Shown here one piece after another: positions 40,692 through 49,824 of a DNA stretch of 64,000 nt (positions are counted from its first letter, which is position 1; each line of letters starts with the position of its first letter). Below the pieces are notes generated by a model. It was given only the letters and a program-made list of their open reading frames with translations. It did no database searches and was not told the origin of the DNA. Made by a program: the position numbers and the translations under genes. Source of the stretch: Halegenticoccus tardaugens (GTDB lineage: Archaea; Halobacteriota; Halobacteria; Halobacteriales; Haloferacaceae); the NCBI RefSeq assembly GCF_004116405.1, contig NZ_SDIC01000008.1:124001-188000 (forward strand), written 5' to 3'.

Positions 40692-40707
40692 ACTGTCTAC
40701 AGACAGT
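40692..40707. repeat. palindrome just inside the left island edge
   Basis: ACTGTC-TACA-GACAGT starts 13 bp inside the left boundary of the inserted island (40679). It could be an attachment-type dyad or an operator for the first membrane-protein gene. I see no matching copy at the right edge. Confidence 0.35.
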
Positions 40708-40773
40708 GTCAATTCATTTATATTCTTCGCTGACGTTGTTTGCTAGCAGTTGCCCCAGTAGGTGGTGAGATTC

Positions 40774-41787
40774 ATGGGAACAAAGACACGCGTAGAAAGG
40801 AGGTCAGTACATTGGAGGGAACCACTAACGAGGACGATTCAACGGTCGACCGGTATAACAGGGATCCTCCGCGATGCAGTACTGCTCCTTCTGCACGCCA
40901 TCGCCACGCTGTCTTCATCGAAACGACACCAGCGATTGATTATCTTTTCAGCCGTGTATATTGGGGTATTGTTAGTAGGTGTGTCGTATCTCTTAACGAC
41001 ACACATCTCTGTAGTGGTCATCCCCCTCATCGGGCGGATTGAGACGATGGATTATTACCGTGCGTTGGTAGCTATCCTTTCCGCACCTGTATTCGGGATA
41101 GCCGTCGAAATCTCTCGAGAGTATTTAAGTGATGGACACACGCATCTACCACGGCCCAGCTGGGTCCACCGAACCGCCGTCGGCGTTGAGATCATCGCGA
41201 TACTGCTCTCACTGTACTTTGTGACGGATCTTCTTATCGAGGCGCTGCTCGGTCCGGTCGTCGTCCTCACGAGGAATGTTTGGATAGGCATCGCCGGACC
41301 AACCATTGGAGAACGATTTGCCCTCCACGAATTTGTTGCGTCGATGGCGGGGTTCTACCTGTGGGGGGCAATATTTTTCCACTACATCCGTCGCGAACGG
41401 TTCAGTGATTTGCTACCTCTGACGAAATACTCGGGTGTATTCTTCAGTCGAGACTACGCTGTCCTCGGACTAGCTATCACGCTTTCTGGGTTCGGCTCAC
41501 TGTTTATCCGCTTATGGTTCGTAAATTTCGTCGTAGCTCCTATCTACTCAGTGGTTGAAGCCATAAACCCGACTATGGGGTTGGTGCTCGGAGTCCTCTC
41601 ACTAACGCTTGCAGATGCGCTCGTCTACTTCTGTGTTTTCTTCATCCCCCTTTGTTTGGTCGGGATGACCGCCCGATCGGTCGAAAAATTCGCTACTCAA
41701 TGGCCGTGTCTATGCGATACAACGGTTCAAACGAACCTCACCGACTTTGCGTCGGAGAACCCTCACTCGTCACGGAGTGAGTGGTGA
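40774..41787 (+). CDS. multi-pass membrane protein of unknown family, copy 1
   Basis: The 337-residue protein starts MGTKTRVERRSVHWREPLTR at 40774, with a Shine-Dalgarno AGGTGGTGAG 8 bp before the ATG. It has about seven or eight hydrophobic segments. The most conserved block is VASMAGFYLWGAIFFHYIRR followed by LLPLTKYSGVFFSRDYAVLG, shared nearly residue for residue with the tandem copy at 41909. The C-terminus ends with a Cys pair and CDTTVQTNLTDFA, also shared. I do not recognise the family. The promoter and leader (40708-40773) are duplicated before copy 2. It lies at the left end of the inserted island. Confidence 0.7.
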   Translation: MGTKTRVERRSVHWREPLTRTIQRSTGITGILRDAVLLLLHAIATLSSSKRHQRLIIFSAVYIGVLLVGVSYLLTTHISVVVIPLIGRIETMDYYRALVAILSAPVFGIAVEISREYLSDGHTHLPRPSWVHRTAVGVEIIAILLSLYFVTDLLIEALLGPVVVLTRNVWIGIAGPTIGERFALHEFVASMAGFYLWGAIFFHYIRRERFSDLLPLTKYSGVFFSRDYAVLGLAITLSGFGSLFIRLWFVNFVVAPIYSVVEAINPTMGLVLGVLSLTLADALVYFCVFFIPLCLVGMTARSVEKFATQWPCLCDTTVQTNLTDFASENPHSSRSEW

Positions 41788-41790
41788 ACT

Positions 41791-41814
41791 CTTTCGGAAG
41801 GTTGAGTCCGAAAG
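41791..41814 (+). terminator. hairpin between the two membrane genes
   Basis: CTTTCGGA-AGGTTGAG-TCCGAAAG has perfect 8-bp arms, three bases after the stop of copy 1 and followed by ACCGTTTTG. It probably ends the copy-1 transcript, consistent with copy 2 having its own promoter. Confidence 0.5.
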
Positions 41815-41908
41815 ACCGTTTTGAGGACTGTCTGACTCTTACGTCAATTTATTTATTATTTCGTAGTGCGTTATCTGCTAGCGGTTGTCATTACAGCCGG
41901 TGAAATTC

Positions 41909-42928
41909 ATGGCAATACAGGCCCGCACACCGCCAAGACCAGTATATCGAAAAAAGTCCATACAAAACTCGATTCAGAATCTTAGGGGGGTGACTGGCGT
42001 TATCCGTGATGCGATAGTGCTTTTCTTGCACGGTTACGCGATGCTCATTCGGACGAAACACGTGTCAACACGTCATCAGCAGTTACTTCTCCTCTCGTTC
42101 GGGTACGTGGTGCTGATAAATATGGGTATGGTGATGGCACTCTGGAGGTATGGTTCGGTAGTGGACCTTCCGCTTCGCGGGCAGGTAGATCTCTGGGACG
42201 TTTATTTGCCGCTAGTTGCCATCGCATCCGCTCCCGCGATTGGGGCGGCCGTCGAAATCGCCCGTAACTACTTGAATAGCTGCCGTGCCACAATACTGGA
42301 GGGAACTTGGCCCCATCGGACTATCGTTGGCTTCGAGGTCGTCGTAATACTGCTCGCACTATACTTCGCGACGGACTATCTGACCGGAACGCTGCTCGGC
42401 CCAGTCGTTGACCTTACCGAAGACGTTTGGAGTGGCGTCGTCGGACAGACGGCTGCGGAACGAGTACCAGTTAGTAACTACGTTGCATCCATCGCTGGGT
42501 TCTACCTGTGGGGCGCGATATTTTTCTACTATATCCGCCGGCAACGGCTGAGCGACTTATTACCATTAACGAAATATTCAGGCGTATTCTTCAGCCGCGA
42601 CTACGCCGTTCTCGGATTAGCCATTACGCTTTCCGTGACTGCAGGGAGGATAGGCCGACCGTTGTTCGTAAACTTCGTCGTGGCCCCTATCTACCCGATA
42701 GTGGCAAGTGTGAGCCAGGTAATTGGATTCTGGTACGTCATCATCTCAGTATCGGTGTCGTACGCAATTCTCTACATTGCCGCCTTCGTCATTCCCCTCT
42801 ATCTGGTTGGAACGACTAGCCAAACGGTCGGGAAATTCTCGACAGAATGTCGGCCGTTGTGTGATACAACCAGACAGGCAGAACTCACAGAGTTCGCCCC
42901 AGGATCCGCCCTACTCGTCGACGAATAG
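41909..42928 (+). CDS. multi-pass membrane protein of unknown family, copy 2
   Basis: The 339-residue paralogue of 40774-41787 starts MAIQARTPPRPVYRKKSIQN at 41909; the start is chosen because GTGAAATTCATGG aligns with GTGAGATTCATGG before copy 1. The core block VASIAGFYLWGAIFFYYIRR, LLPLTKYSGVFFSRDYAVLG and FVNFVVAPIY is almost identical at protein level while the DNA differs at many third positions. That indicates selection on the protein. The N-terminus is basic and probably cytoplasmic. It has its own promoter (ATTTATTATT near 41850). Function unknown. No partner beyond the tandem copy is evident. Confidence 0.7.
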   Translation: MAIQARTPPRPVYRKKSIQNSIQNLRGVTGVIRDAIVLFLHGYAMLIRTKHVSTRHQQLLLLSFGYVVLINMGMVMALWRYGSVVDLPLRGQVDLWDVYLPLVAIASAPAIGAAVEIARNYLNSCRATILEGTWPHRTIVGFEVVVILLALYFATDYLTGTLLGPVVDLTEDVWSGVVGQTAAERVPVSNYVASIAGFYLWGAIFFYYIRRQRLSDLLPLTKYSGVFFSRDYAVLGLAITLSVTAGRIGRPLFVNFVVAPIYPIVASVSQVIGFWYVIISVSVSYAILYIAAFVIPLYLVGTTSQTVGKFSTECRPLCDTTRQAELTEFAPGSALLVDE

Positions 42929-43209
42929 TCCGAATTCCCGTACCGGGCTACTCAGTATGGTCAACCGCCGCGGAAACGCTCGTTGCTGTCGAGTTCGACA
43001 AACATGGTGGGTACCAATCCGGAGAGGCGGTAGCGACCATGATGCTGCATCCATAGGACACCGGCTAACCAAGACTCGACGCTCTACAGGAACTCGATAC
43101 ATCGGCCTTTCTCAATCTGACGTTCTATCCACGTACATAGGAAACCTAGCAGGGTATCATCCCATTAAGGCCAAATTCTCGCAGGTCAGGTGGCTACGTC
43201 GGGCGAGAT
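42929..43209. other. relic-containing intergenic stretch
   Basis: There is no intact gene. On the plus strand 42950-43053 reads STAAETLVAVEFDKHGGYQS then GEAVATMMLHP and a stop, which looks like the end of a real protein without its beginning. I cannot identify it. The rest shows nothing. Confidence 0.3.
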
Positions 43210-43317
43210 CCAGGTCCGCTGCATTTCGGTGGCGGCAGACGTCAAGTAGTTGCGCACGACCTCGATGGTGGCGGAGTCAGCGCTATCAGCGCTCTTTGGG
43301 CTCAGTTCTGCGGTGGA
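43210..43317 (-). pseudogene. HyuB N-terminal relic
   Basis: The minus strand reads SADSATIEVVRNYLTSAATE then MQRT. This matches the start of the intact HyuB at 56770 (PATVEVVRNYLTSAATEMQR) and of the one at 44573. After MQRT the similarity stops abruptly (WISPDVAT). A TTG near 43317 could have been the start codon. It lies antisense to the leader of the Lrp gene. A third hydantoinase-B copy was therefore once present here. Confidence 0.65.
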
Positions 43318-43456
43318 CCTCAAAAGCGTTTAGCCGGGTCAGACCTGGCCGCTCGTCGCCGACTTCATGGCTAGAAATTTCGGTAGTATCTTGTGTCAAA
43401 CCATCGTAGGCCGTCTGTACGAACTCCGAGGCCCCTCGTGCCTGACGTGGATCAGT

Positions 43457-43993
43457 ATGAGTGACTCAACTATCACTTCTAATACGGACGATTGGATCGA
43501 CGACGCCGAAGTCAAGGCTATTCTCCAAGAACATCTCGACAAGAAGGACTACCAGATATTCAAGGCCCTGAACGAGAACGGGCGCATCTCCGACACCGAA
43601 CTCGGAGAGAAGGTCGGCCTCTCGCGCACCGCGGCGCGACGGCGGCGGTCGAACCTCCAGAACGAGGGGATAATCGACGTGCTCGCGGTCATTGTCTTGC
43701 AAGAGGCAGACCTCGCATACGCAGACGTCCGGGTCTCGTTCTCGGCCGGAACAACCCAGGAGGAGATCGACACCTTCATCGACGGACTGCTAGACGCCGA
43801 ACTCATCTATGAGATAAGCGAGTACCTCGGGTCTGACGACATACTCTTGCGGGTGTGGCACGCCTCGCTGTACGAACTGAAAGTCTACGTGTCCGAACGG
43901 TTGCGAGGCAACGAGGTCGTTGAGGAGTACGACATCAGTCCGATAGTCAAGACGCGAAAGGCCTGGCAGAAAGTAATCAACGACGGCCACTGA
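43457..43993 (+). CDS. Lrp/AsnC family transcriptional regulator
   Basis: The 178-residue protein starts MSDSTITSNTDDWIDDAEVK at 43457; the upstream ATG at 43367 lies over the HyuB relic. The HTH is LDKKDYQIFKALNENGRISD, TELGEKVGLSRTAARRRRSN, LQNEGIIDVLAV. The C-terminal RAM-like domain follows (LAYADVRVSFSAGTTQEEID to SERLRGNEVVEEYDIS). Lrp regulators sense amino acids. It heads the hydantoin/peptide cluster and is the likely controller of it. Confidence 0.9.
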   Translation: MSDSTITSNTDDWIDDAEVKAILQEHLDKKDYQIFKALNENGRISDTELGEKVGLSRTAARRRRSNLQNEGIIDVLAVIVLQEADLAYADVRVSFSAGTTQEEIDTFIDGLLDAELIYEISEYLGSDDILLRVWHASLYELKVYVSERLRGNEVVEEYDISPIVKTRKAWQKVINDGH

Positions 43994-44044
43994 CTGCACC
44001 CTCACCGGCGGTCGATAAGCGTCGAACGCCTGCTGGCCAGTCTC

Positions 44045-44401
44045 CTATAGATCGCCGACGACGGTATACACCAGTTCGACCGGGTCATCCGCGCGGTTCT
44101 CGCTGTAGTGTTCCACCCCGGCGGGGATGGTGATGAACGTCCCCGGACCGGCGACGTATTCTTCGCCCGCATCGGGTAGACCGAGGATGGCCTCTCCCGA
44201 AAGGATGACCGATAGCTCCGGCCCTCCGTGGCTCGTCGTTCCGGTCTCCGGAACGCGCTCGCCGGGTCGGATGACGTAAGACCCAGCCTGGACCTGTGGG
44301 TCGTCGCTGGCTAATAGCGCGAGCGGATCGCCGACGCTGTCCGCCCAGCAGTCGTCGAGATCGTATAGCTGCACGTCGGAGGGGTTGGTCACTCCGGCCA
44401 C
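44045..44401 (-). CDS. cupin domain protein
   Basis: The 118-residue single-cupin protein has motif 1 PETGTTSHGGPELSVILSGE (with one His) and motif 2 GPGTFITIPAGVEHYSENRA (Pro-x-Gly-x3-His). The lack of a full GX5HXH motif suggests weak or no metal binding, more like a ligand-binding cupin. It is divergent from HyuB at 44573 with 171 bp between. It could stabilise or racemise a hydantoin-like metabolite or sense it; the function is not known. Confidence 0.8.
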   Translation of the reverse strand: MAGVTNPSDVQLYDLDDCWADSVGDPLALLASDDPQVQAGSYVIRPGERVPETGTTSHGGPELSVILSGEAILGLPDAGEEYVAGPGTFITIPAGVEHYSENRADDPVELVYTVVGDL

Positions 44402-44572
44402 CCCGCCGGTTCGTGTGGTATCATACCATGCGCTCTCGTCGATGGGACATAAATGCTACTCGGTTATCCTTCATTCTATGGGGTTTCTCTACACGTAGCG
44501 GCGGAAAATATTACGATTTCTATCCGATACGAACGGGTGAAGAGACCGAATCGTCTCAATTTTCCGTGACAC

Positions 44573-46417
44573 GTGCAAACGTTTAACAATCACTTCGAGG
44601 ATAACCTAGACGGTGCTTATAGCGTGAAATCCCCCAGAACGCTCTTGAGTTCAGAATCTGATGCCGCGACAGTTGAAGTGGTCCGAAACTACCTCGTCTC
44701 CGCGGCGAACGAAATGCAGCGGACGCTCGTCCGGACAGCCTACAACACCATCGTCTACGAGATATTGGACTTCGGCCTCTCAATGTACGACAACGAGTTC
44801 AACCTGCTCGCGGATTCACCTGGGCTCGCACTTTTCCTCGGGTCGAATGACTACAGCGTCAGGAATACTGTCGAGTACATGGGTGCAGAGAACCTCGACC
44901 CCGGCGACGTAGTAATGGTCAACTGGCCATACCGGAGTTCCTCGCATACCCTCGACGTCTGCCTGTTCGCGCCGGTGTTCCACGCCGATGACCTCATCGG
45001 CTACGTCGCAAGCCGTGCCCACTGGCTCGACATGGGTGCGAAAGACGCCGGATACACCCTCGATTCAACCGACGTCCACCAGGAGGGTATCCTCTTTCCG
45101 GGGACGAAAGTGTACAAACGCGGGGAGCCGGACGAGGAGATCCTCGAGCTCATCCGCTACAACTCCCGCATCCCCGACAAGGTCGTCGGCGATTTGAACG
45201 CGCAGATCGCTGCTCTGAACACGGGGAAGACACGACTGCAGGAACTGTACGGGCGGTACGGCCCGGAAACGGCTAAGGCGTGCTTTCAGCAGGTGTTTGC
45301 ACACGGCGAACGTGCCGCGCGGGAGGCGGTGGCCGATCTCCCGAATGGGAGCTGGAAGGCGGTCGACCATGCAGACAACGACGGCCTCACGGAGGACCCC
45401 GTCCGCATTGGCATCGAAGTGACCGTCGACGGCGAGGATCTGACCCTTGACTTTGGCCCATCGGCAGATCAGACAGATGGACCGATGAACATCCCCATCG
45501 GACGGACTCAAGCCGTCGCGAAGTTCTGCACGAAGACGCTGGCGACGCCACTAGAACCAGCCAACGAGGGCCACTTCGCGCCGTTGACCGTGGAGGCGCC
45601 AGAGGGCTCACTCTATCACGCGATATACCCGGCGCCCACCTTCACCCAGTGGAGTTCGACGCTGGCCGTCGAGGTGGTGTATAAGGCGCTCGCGCAGGCC
45701 ATCCCAGAGCGACTGGCAGCGAGTTCTGGTGGTGACCTCTGCAGCATCATGCTCTACGGCGAATCACCGGAAACGGGACAAAAGTTCGTCGAGGCGAACA
45801 ACGAAGGTGTCGGCCGCGGCGCGACGGCGGACCACGATGGCGCTAATGGCGTCATGCATATCGCCCAAACGAACGTTCGGAATATCCCCATCGAGGTACT
45901 CGAGAACAAGGCCCCTATTGAGTTCGACCAGGTGACTCTCAGACAGGACTCAGGCGGTGCCGGCGAGTACCGCGGCGGCCTCGGCATCCGCCGGGACTAC
46001 CGGTTCACCCATCCGAGCGGCGCGCTCTCCATCATCAAGAAGACCCAGACCGAGGGGTATGGCCTCAAGGGCGGCGACCCTGGGGCGAAGAACGTCGTTG
46101 TCCTGCAAGGCGGCGACGACAAGGAGTTTATGGACCGGGTGACCGTCTACGCCGACAATGAGCACCTCTACCCGGACGTCACTGGCCAGAGACACGTAGG
46201 GATGATGCGCGGCCAGTTCGAACCTGGGGAGGTTATCTCCAATCGCTCGGGGGGTGGCGGCGGCTACGGCGATCCCTTCGACAGGGACCCCGAGACCGTC
46301 CGACAGGATGTACGCGACGGCTACGTCTCTCGTGCGGCCGCCCGTGAGGAGTACGGCGTGGTACTCACAGAAGACGATGAGATAGCCGAACAAGCCACGG
46401 AGTCGCTTCGGGCATGA
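44573..46417 (+). CDS. hyuB: hydantoinase B / oxoprolinase B-type subunit
   Basis: The 614-residue protein has a GTG start at 44573. Comparison with the copy at 56770 suggests a TTG start at 44645 (SSESDAATVEVV) is equally possible. The HyuB core is complete: ATVEVVRNYLVSAANEMQRT, LADSPGLALFLGSNDYSV, DPGDVVMVNWPYRSSSHTLD, the KDAGYTLDSTDVHQEGILFP loop, and LRQDSGGAGEYRGGLGIRRD. HyuB pairs with HyuA to hydrolyse N-substituted hydantoins or 5-oxoproline with ATP. No HyuA gene is adjacent; the nearest intact one is at 54734. The C-terminus (PFDRDPETVRQDVRDGYVSR) is normal. Confidence 0.9.
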   Translation: MQTFNNHFEDNLDGAYSVKSPRTLLSSESDAATVEVVRNYLVSAANEMQRTLVRTAYNTIVYEILDFGLSMYDNEFNLLADSPGLALFLGSNDYSVRNTVEYMGAENLDPGDVVMVNWPYRSSSHTLDVCLFAPVFHADDLIGYVASRAHWLDMGAKDAGYTLDSTDVHQEGILFPGTKVYKRGEPDEEILELIRYNSRIPDKVVGDLNAQIAALNTGKTRLQELYGRYGPETAKACFQQVFAHGERAAREAVADLPNGSWKAVDHADNDGLTEDPVRIGIEVTVDGEDLTLDFGPSADQTDGPMNIPIGRTQAVAKFCTKTLATPLEPANEGHFAPLTVEAPEGSLYHAIYPAPTFTQWSSTLAVEVVYKALAQAIPERLAASSGGDLCSIMLYGESPETGQKFVEANNEGVGRGATADHDGANGVMHIAQTNVRNIPIEVLENKAPIEFDQVTLRQDSGGAGEYRGGLGIRRDYRFTHPSGALSIIKKTQTEGYGLKGGDPGAKNVVVLQGGDDKEFMDRVTVYADNEHLYPDVTGQRHVGMMRGQFEPGEVISNRSGGGGGYGDPFDRDPETVRQDVRDGYVSRAAAREEYGVVLTEDDEIAEQATESLRA

Positions 46418-46439
46418 GTCAGGCCGCACGACGGCGCGC

Positions 46440-47474
46440 GTGGCTGCGGGAGCCCCCGTGACATCGCCGTCGTCCCCGGTGTTCGACGCCCACTCCGACC
46501 TCCCGTTCAAAGTCATACGCGAACGCGAGGCCGGACGGAAGTCAGTCGTCGCCGAGGACTTCCTTCCGGGGATGCGCGCCGGCGGGATACTCGCCCGCGT
46601 AGCGGCAGTCTACGTCGACGACGAGTACCTCCCGGAGATGGCGCTGCACCGTGCGCTGGCGGTGCTAGCGGAACTCCACGACGACGTGGCGGGGTCCGAC
46701 GGGGTCGAACTCGCCACGACGGCCGACGACTTAGATGGCGCGCTCGACGACGCTGCCGTGACACTTGTCCTGGGGATGGAAGGCGCGGAACCGCTGATGG
46801 GCGACCCGCGCCTGCTGGACGCGTTCTACCGCTGTGGTGTCCGCCTCCTGACGCTCACTCACAGTCGGCGCAATGCGGTCGGTGAGGGCGCTCCTCTGTC
46901 TCCGGAATTCGGAGCAACCCATCGGACGCCAGGTGGCCTCTCGACGACCGGCGTCGCGGTCGTCGAGCGCGCTGAGGACCTCGGCGTCGTCGTTGACGTT
47001 TCCCACCTCAACGACCTCGGTCTCGGGGACGTCCTCTCGGTCACCAACAGCCAGGTCGTTGCGTCGCACTCGAACTGCAGGGCGGTGTGTGATCATCCGC
47101 GAAACCTCACGGACGAGCAGATAGCGGCCGTCGCCGAGACTGGCGGAGTTGTCTGCCTGACCGCCGTTGGAAGCTACCTCGCCGCAACAGACCCCACCCT
47201 CGACGACCTCTGTGACCACGTCATGCACGCGGTAAACATCGCAGGCGTCGAGCACATCGGTCTCGGCTTCGACTTCTTCGAGTACATGTTAGAGTACGCC
47301 ACGGAACGCGAGCGCGAGCGCATATCCGACATCACCGTTGCCGCCGACTTCAAGGCGGACGAGTCGGTAGCTGCCGTTCCCGGTGCGCTTGCTGAGTGGG
47401 GGTTCTCCGACGATGAGGTAGCTGCCATCTGTGGGAAGAACCTCCTGCGGACGTTCCAGAGTGTGCTGGTGTGA
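46440..47474 (+). CDS. membrane-type dipeptidase (M19)
   Basis: The 344-residue peptidase uses a GTG start at 46440, or GTG at 46458. The metal site is complete: VFDAHSDLP (HxD), LGMEGAEPL (Glu), DVSHLND (His), ASHSNCRAVCDHPRNLTDEQ (His, with R and DHPRN) and GLGFDFFEY (Asp). The family cleaves dipeptides, including D-amino-acid or beta-peptide forms. It lies 22 bp downstream of HyuB, so the two form an operon that could release amino acids from dipeptides and hydantoins. Confidence 0.9.
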   Translation: MAAGAPVTSPSSPVFDAHSDLPFKVIREREAGRKSVVAEDFLPGMRAGGILARVAAVYVDDEYLPEMALHRALAVLAELHDDVAGSDGVELATTADDLDGALDDAAVTLVLGMEGAEPLMGDPRLLDAFYRCGVRLLTLTHSRRNAVGEGAPLSPEFGATHRTPGGLSTTGVAVVERAEDLGVVVDVSHLNDLGLGDVLSVTNSQVVASHSNCRAVCDHPRNLTDEQIAAVAETGGVVCLTAVGSYLAATDPTLDDLCDHVMHAVNIAGVEHIGLGFDFFEYMLEYATERERERISDITVAADFKADESVAAVPGALAEWGFSDDEVAAICGKNLLRTFQSVLV

Positions 47475-47491
47475 CGATCCGACTGATCGAA

Positions 47492-48660
47492 TCAGTCGAA
47501 CCGCGACGGCAGGTAGTCCCGTAGCAAATCTGGCGTCTCGCCGATCGTCAGCAGTTGTGCGAGCAGGTCACCGACGACAGGCGAAAGCGTGACGCCGTGG
47601 CCGCGCATCCCCGTCGCGTGGACGTAGCCGTTGACGTCGGTCGGGCCGACCAGCGGATAGCCGTCGGGCGTGACGGGCCGCAGGCCAACCCACGAATTCA
47701 TCACATCGAGCGACTGCAACGACGGCAGATGCCGCGCGAGTAAGTCTGCCACTTCAAGATGGAACGCCTCGTTAGTGGCTGCGGCGTGGGAGGCGCCCGG
47801 GTCCAAGGCCGTCGCGTCCTCGTAATCGGTGGCGAACTTTCCCGCGAACACCTGCATGTCGCCCTCCTCGCGGAGGTAATATCCGCCCTCAAAGAAGGTC
47901 AGCGGGAGGGCTGTATCTTCACCCGCATACAGAACAAGGATGGGACCGTACGTGTGTCGTAACGGCGTCTCGACGCTGACCATTCTGTCGACGCGCGGCG
48001 CCCACGGACCGGCGGCGTTGACGACCGTGCCCGCATCGACGGTGCCGTTGATCGTCTTGACGGCTCTCACCCGCCTCTCGACTACTCGGACATCGGTGAC
48101 CACCGTTCTGGTTTCGATGGTGACGCCGGCCGCTCGCGCTCCGCGAGGGAAGTACTGGACAATTTCAGCTGGATCGAACACTCCGTCGTCGGGGAGCAAC
48201 AGGCCGCCGCGAATCGTCTCGGGGTTGATGCCGTAGTGGGCCATCGCCGTGGGTGCTTCCAATTCGGCCGTGATGCCCACTCGTTCGAGGTTCGTCGCGA
48301 GTACTCGAATCGTCGCCAGTTCCGCCTCGCTCGACGCGGTGTGGAGTGTCCCGATTCGGTCGAAGTGGATGGTCCCAGCGTCCACGAGGAGGTCATAGAA
48401 GGACCAGGCCCGGCGGCGACGGGCCGCTTCCTCTTTGTCGGGGTTGTCCTGATGTTCGATGAACTGGGCGATGGAGGCAGCCGTCGTTCCAGATCCGAGC
48501 GCCAACTTTTCGAGGAGGTTACCTCTACCGCATTCCTGAGGTGGTAGGCGACGCTCGCGTCGACGATTCCTCCACCAACGATCACGACCGGTTCCCGGAC
48601 GTTCCCAGGTGGTCCTCCGTGTGAGGACCCCACGTTTTCACTGGGTGAGTCACCAGTCAT
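47492..48660 (-). pseudogene. FAD amino-acid oxidase (DadA type), frameshifted
   Basis: The N-terminal frame (start 48660) has EPVVIVGGGIVDASVAYHLR, the FAD Rossmann motif. The rest lies in the other frame (from about 48525 to 47492: LEKLALGSGTTAASIAQFIE to NSWVGLRPVTPDGYPLVGPT and VNGYVHATGMRGHGVTLSPV). Between them a single base is missing near 48530-48536, where GRGNLLEKL should follow HLRNA. The family (D-amino-acid or glycine/sarcosine oxidases, DadA-like) fits the peptide cluster. It is last in the Dpp operon, 9 bp downstream. A sequencing error cannot be excluded; otherwise it is a recent frameshift. Confidence 0.75.
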
Positions 48661-48669
48661 CTTAGCGCG

Positions 48670-49824
48670 TCACTCGGGAGGACCCACTCCATCCGGTCGC
48701 TGCTCCGACTGGACGGTGGTCGCGTCGTGCTGGCGCAGTGCCTGGCGTTCGGTCTCAGTGCTGTACTCGTCGACGGCCGTACGCTTGTCGCCGGGATAGA
48801 GGAGACACCGGACGGTGTGGCCCTCGTTTGTCTCCACGATATCTGGGTGGACCTTGTCGCAGGCATCGAAGCGTCGGTGACACCGTGGGTGGAACGGACA
48901 CCCCTCGGGCGGGTTCGCAGGGTCCGGCGGTTCGCCGTGGAGATCGACTCGCGCCGGTTTCAGTTGCTCCTCCTCTCGTTCGACGACGGGAATCGCAGAG
49001 AGCAGCTGCTCCGTGTAGGGGTTGAGGGGGTTCTCGAACAGTTGCTCGCTCGATGCGACCTCCATGAACTGGCCGAGATACATCACGCCGATACGGTTGG
49101 CGATGTTCTTGACGAGGCTGAGGTCGTGGCTGATGAACAGGTAGGTGAGGTTCAGTTCGGCCTGCAGTTCCCGCAGCAGCGCGATGACCTTTGCCTGGAC
49201 GCTCACGTCAAGCGCACTCGTCGGTTCGTCGAGGACGATGAACTTCGGGTTCAGTATCAGTGCTCGGGCGATGGAGACGCGCTGTTTCTGCCCGCCCGAG
49301 AGCGCGTTCGGGTAGCGGTTCCGGAACTCATGGGGGAGGTCGACACGGTCCATTACCTCCCGAACGCGTTTGTCGCGCTCGCGTTCGGTCCCAATACCAT
49401 GTATCTTTAACGGGTCAGCGATGATGGCACCGACCCGACGGCGAGGGTTCAGCGACGACGAGGGGTCTTGGTGGACGACCTGAATGTCCCGGCGCAGTGG
49501 CTTGAGCGAGCGCCCACTCAAGTTGGCGATGTCTCGACCATCGAACCGTATCTTGCCGCCCGTTGGTTCAAGTAATCGCGCCACGGTCTTACCAAGCGTC
49601 GTTTTCCCGCAGCCACTCTCGCCGACAATGGCGAGGGTTTCTCCGGCCTCGACGTCGAAGGAAACACCGTCGACGGCGCGAACAGCACCTGTCTGGCGCC
49701 GCAATACCCCACCGTAGAGCGGGTAGTGCTTCTCCAGGTCGCGGACTTCGAGGAGAGAGCCGTCGGCGGTGTCGTGGCCGTTCGCCGCTTTAAGGAAGCC
49801 CGAGTCAGTCGCCACGGCCATCAC
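48670..49824 (-). CDS. dppF: oligo/dipeptide ABC ATPase (DppF type)
   Basis: The 384-residue ATPase has Walker [29 protein letters not shown], signature [16 protein letters not shown], Walker [14 protein letters not shown] and a switch His in FISHDLSLV. The DppF-type C-terminal extension shows [20 protein letters not shown], a cysteine cluster typical of DppD/F. It overlaps the DppD gene by 20 bp. Substrates are peptides or derivatives. It is the fifth gene of a minus-strand operon beginning at 54540. Confidence 0.92.
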   Translation of the reverse strand: MMAVATDSGFLKAANGHDTADGSLLEVRDLEKHYPLYGGVLRRQTGAVRAVDGVSFDVEAGETLAIVGESGCGKTTLGKTVARLLEPTGGKIRFDGRDIANLSGRSLKPLRRDIQVVHQDPSSSLNPRRRVGAIIADPLKIHGIGTERERDKRVREVMDRVDLPHEFRNRYPNALSGGQKQRVSIARALILNPKFIVLDEPTSALDVSVQAKVIALLRELQAELNLTYLFISHDLSLVKNIANRIGVMYLGQFMEVASSEQLFENPLNPYTEQLLSAIPVVEREEEQLKPARVDLHGEPPDPANPPEGCPFHPRCHRRFDACDKVHPDIVETNEGHTVRCLLYPGDKRTAVDEYSTETERQALRQHDATTVQSEQRPDGVGPPE

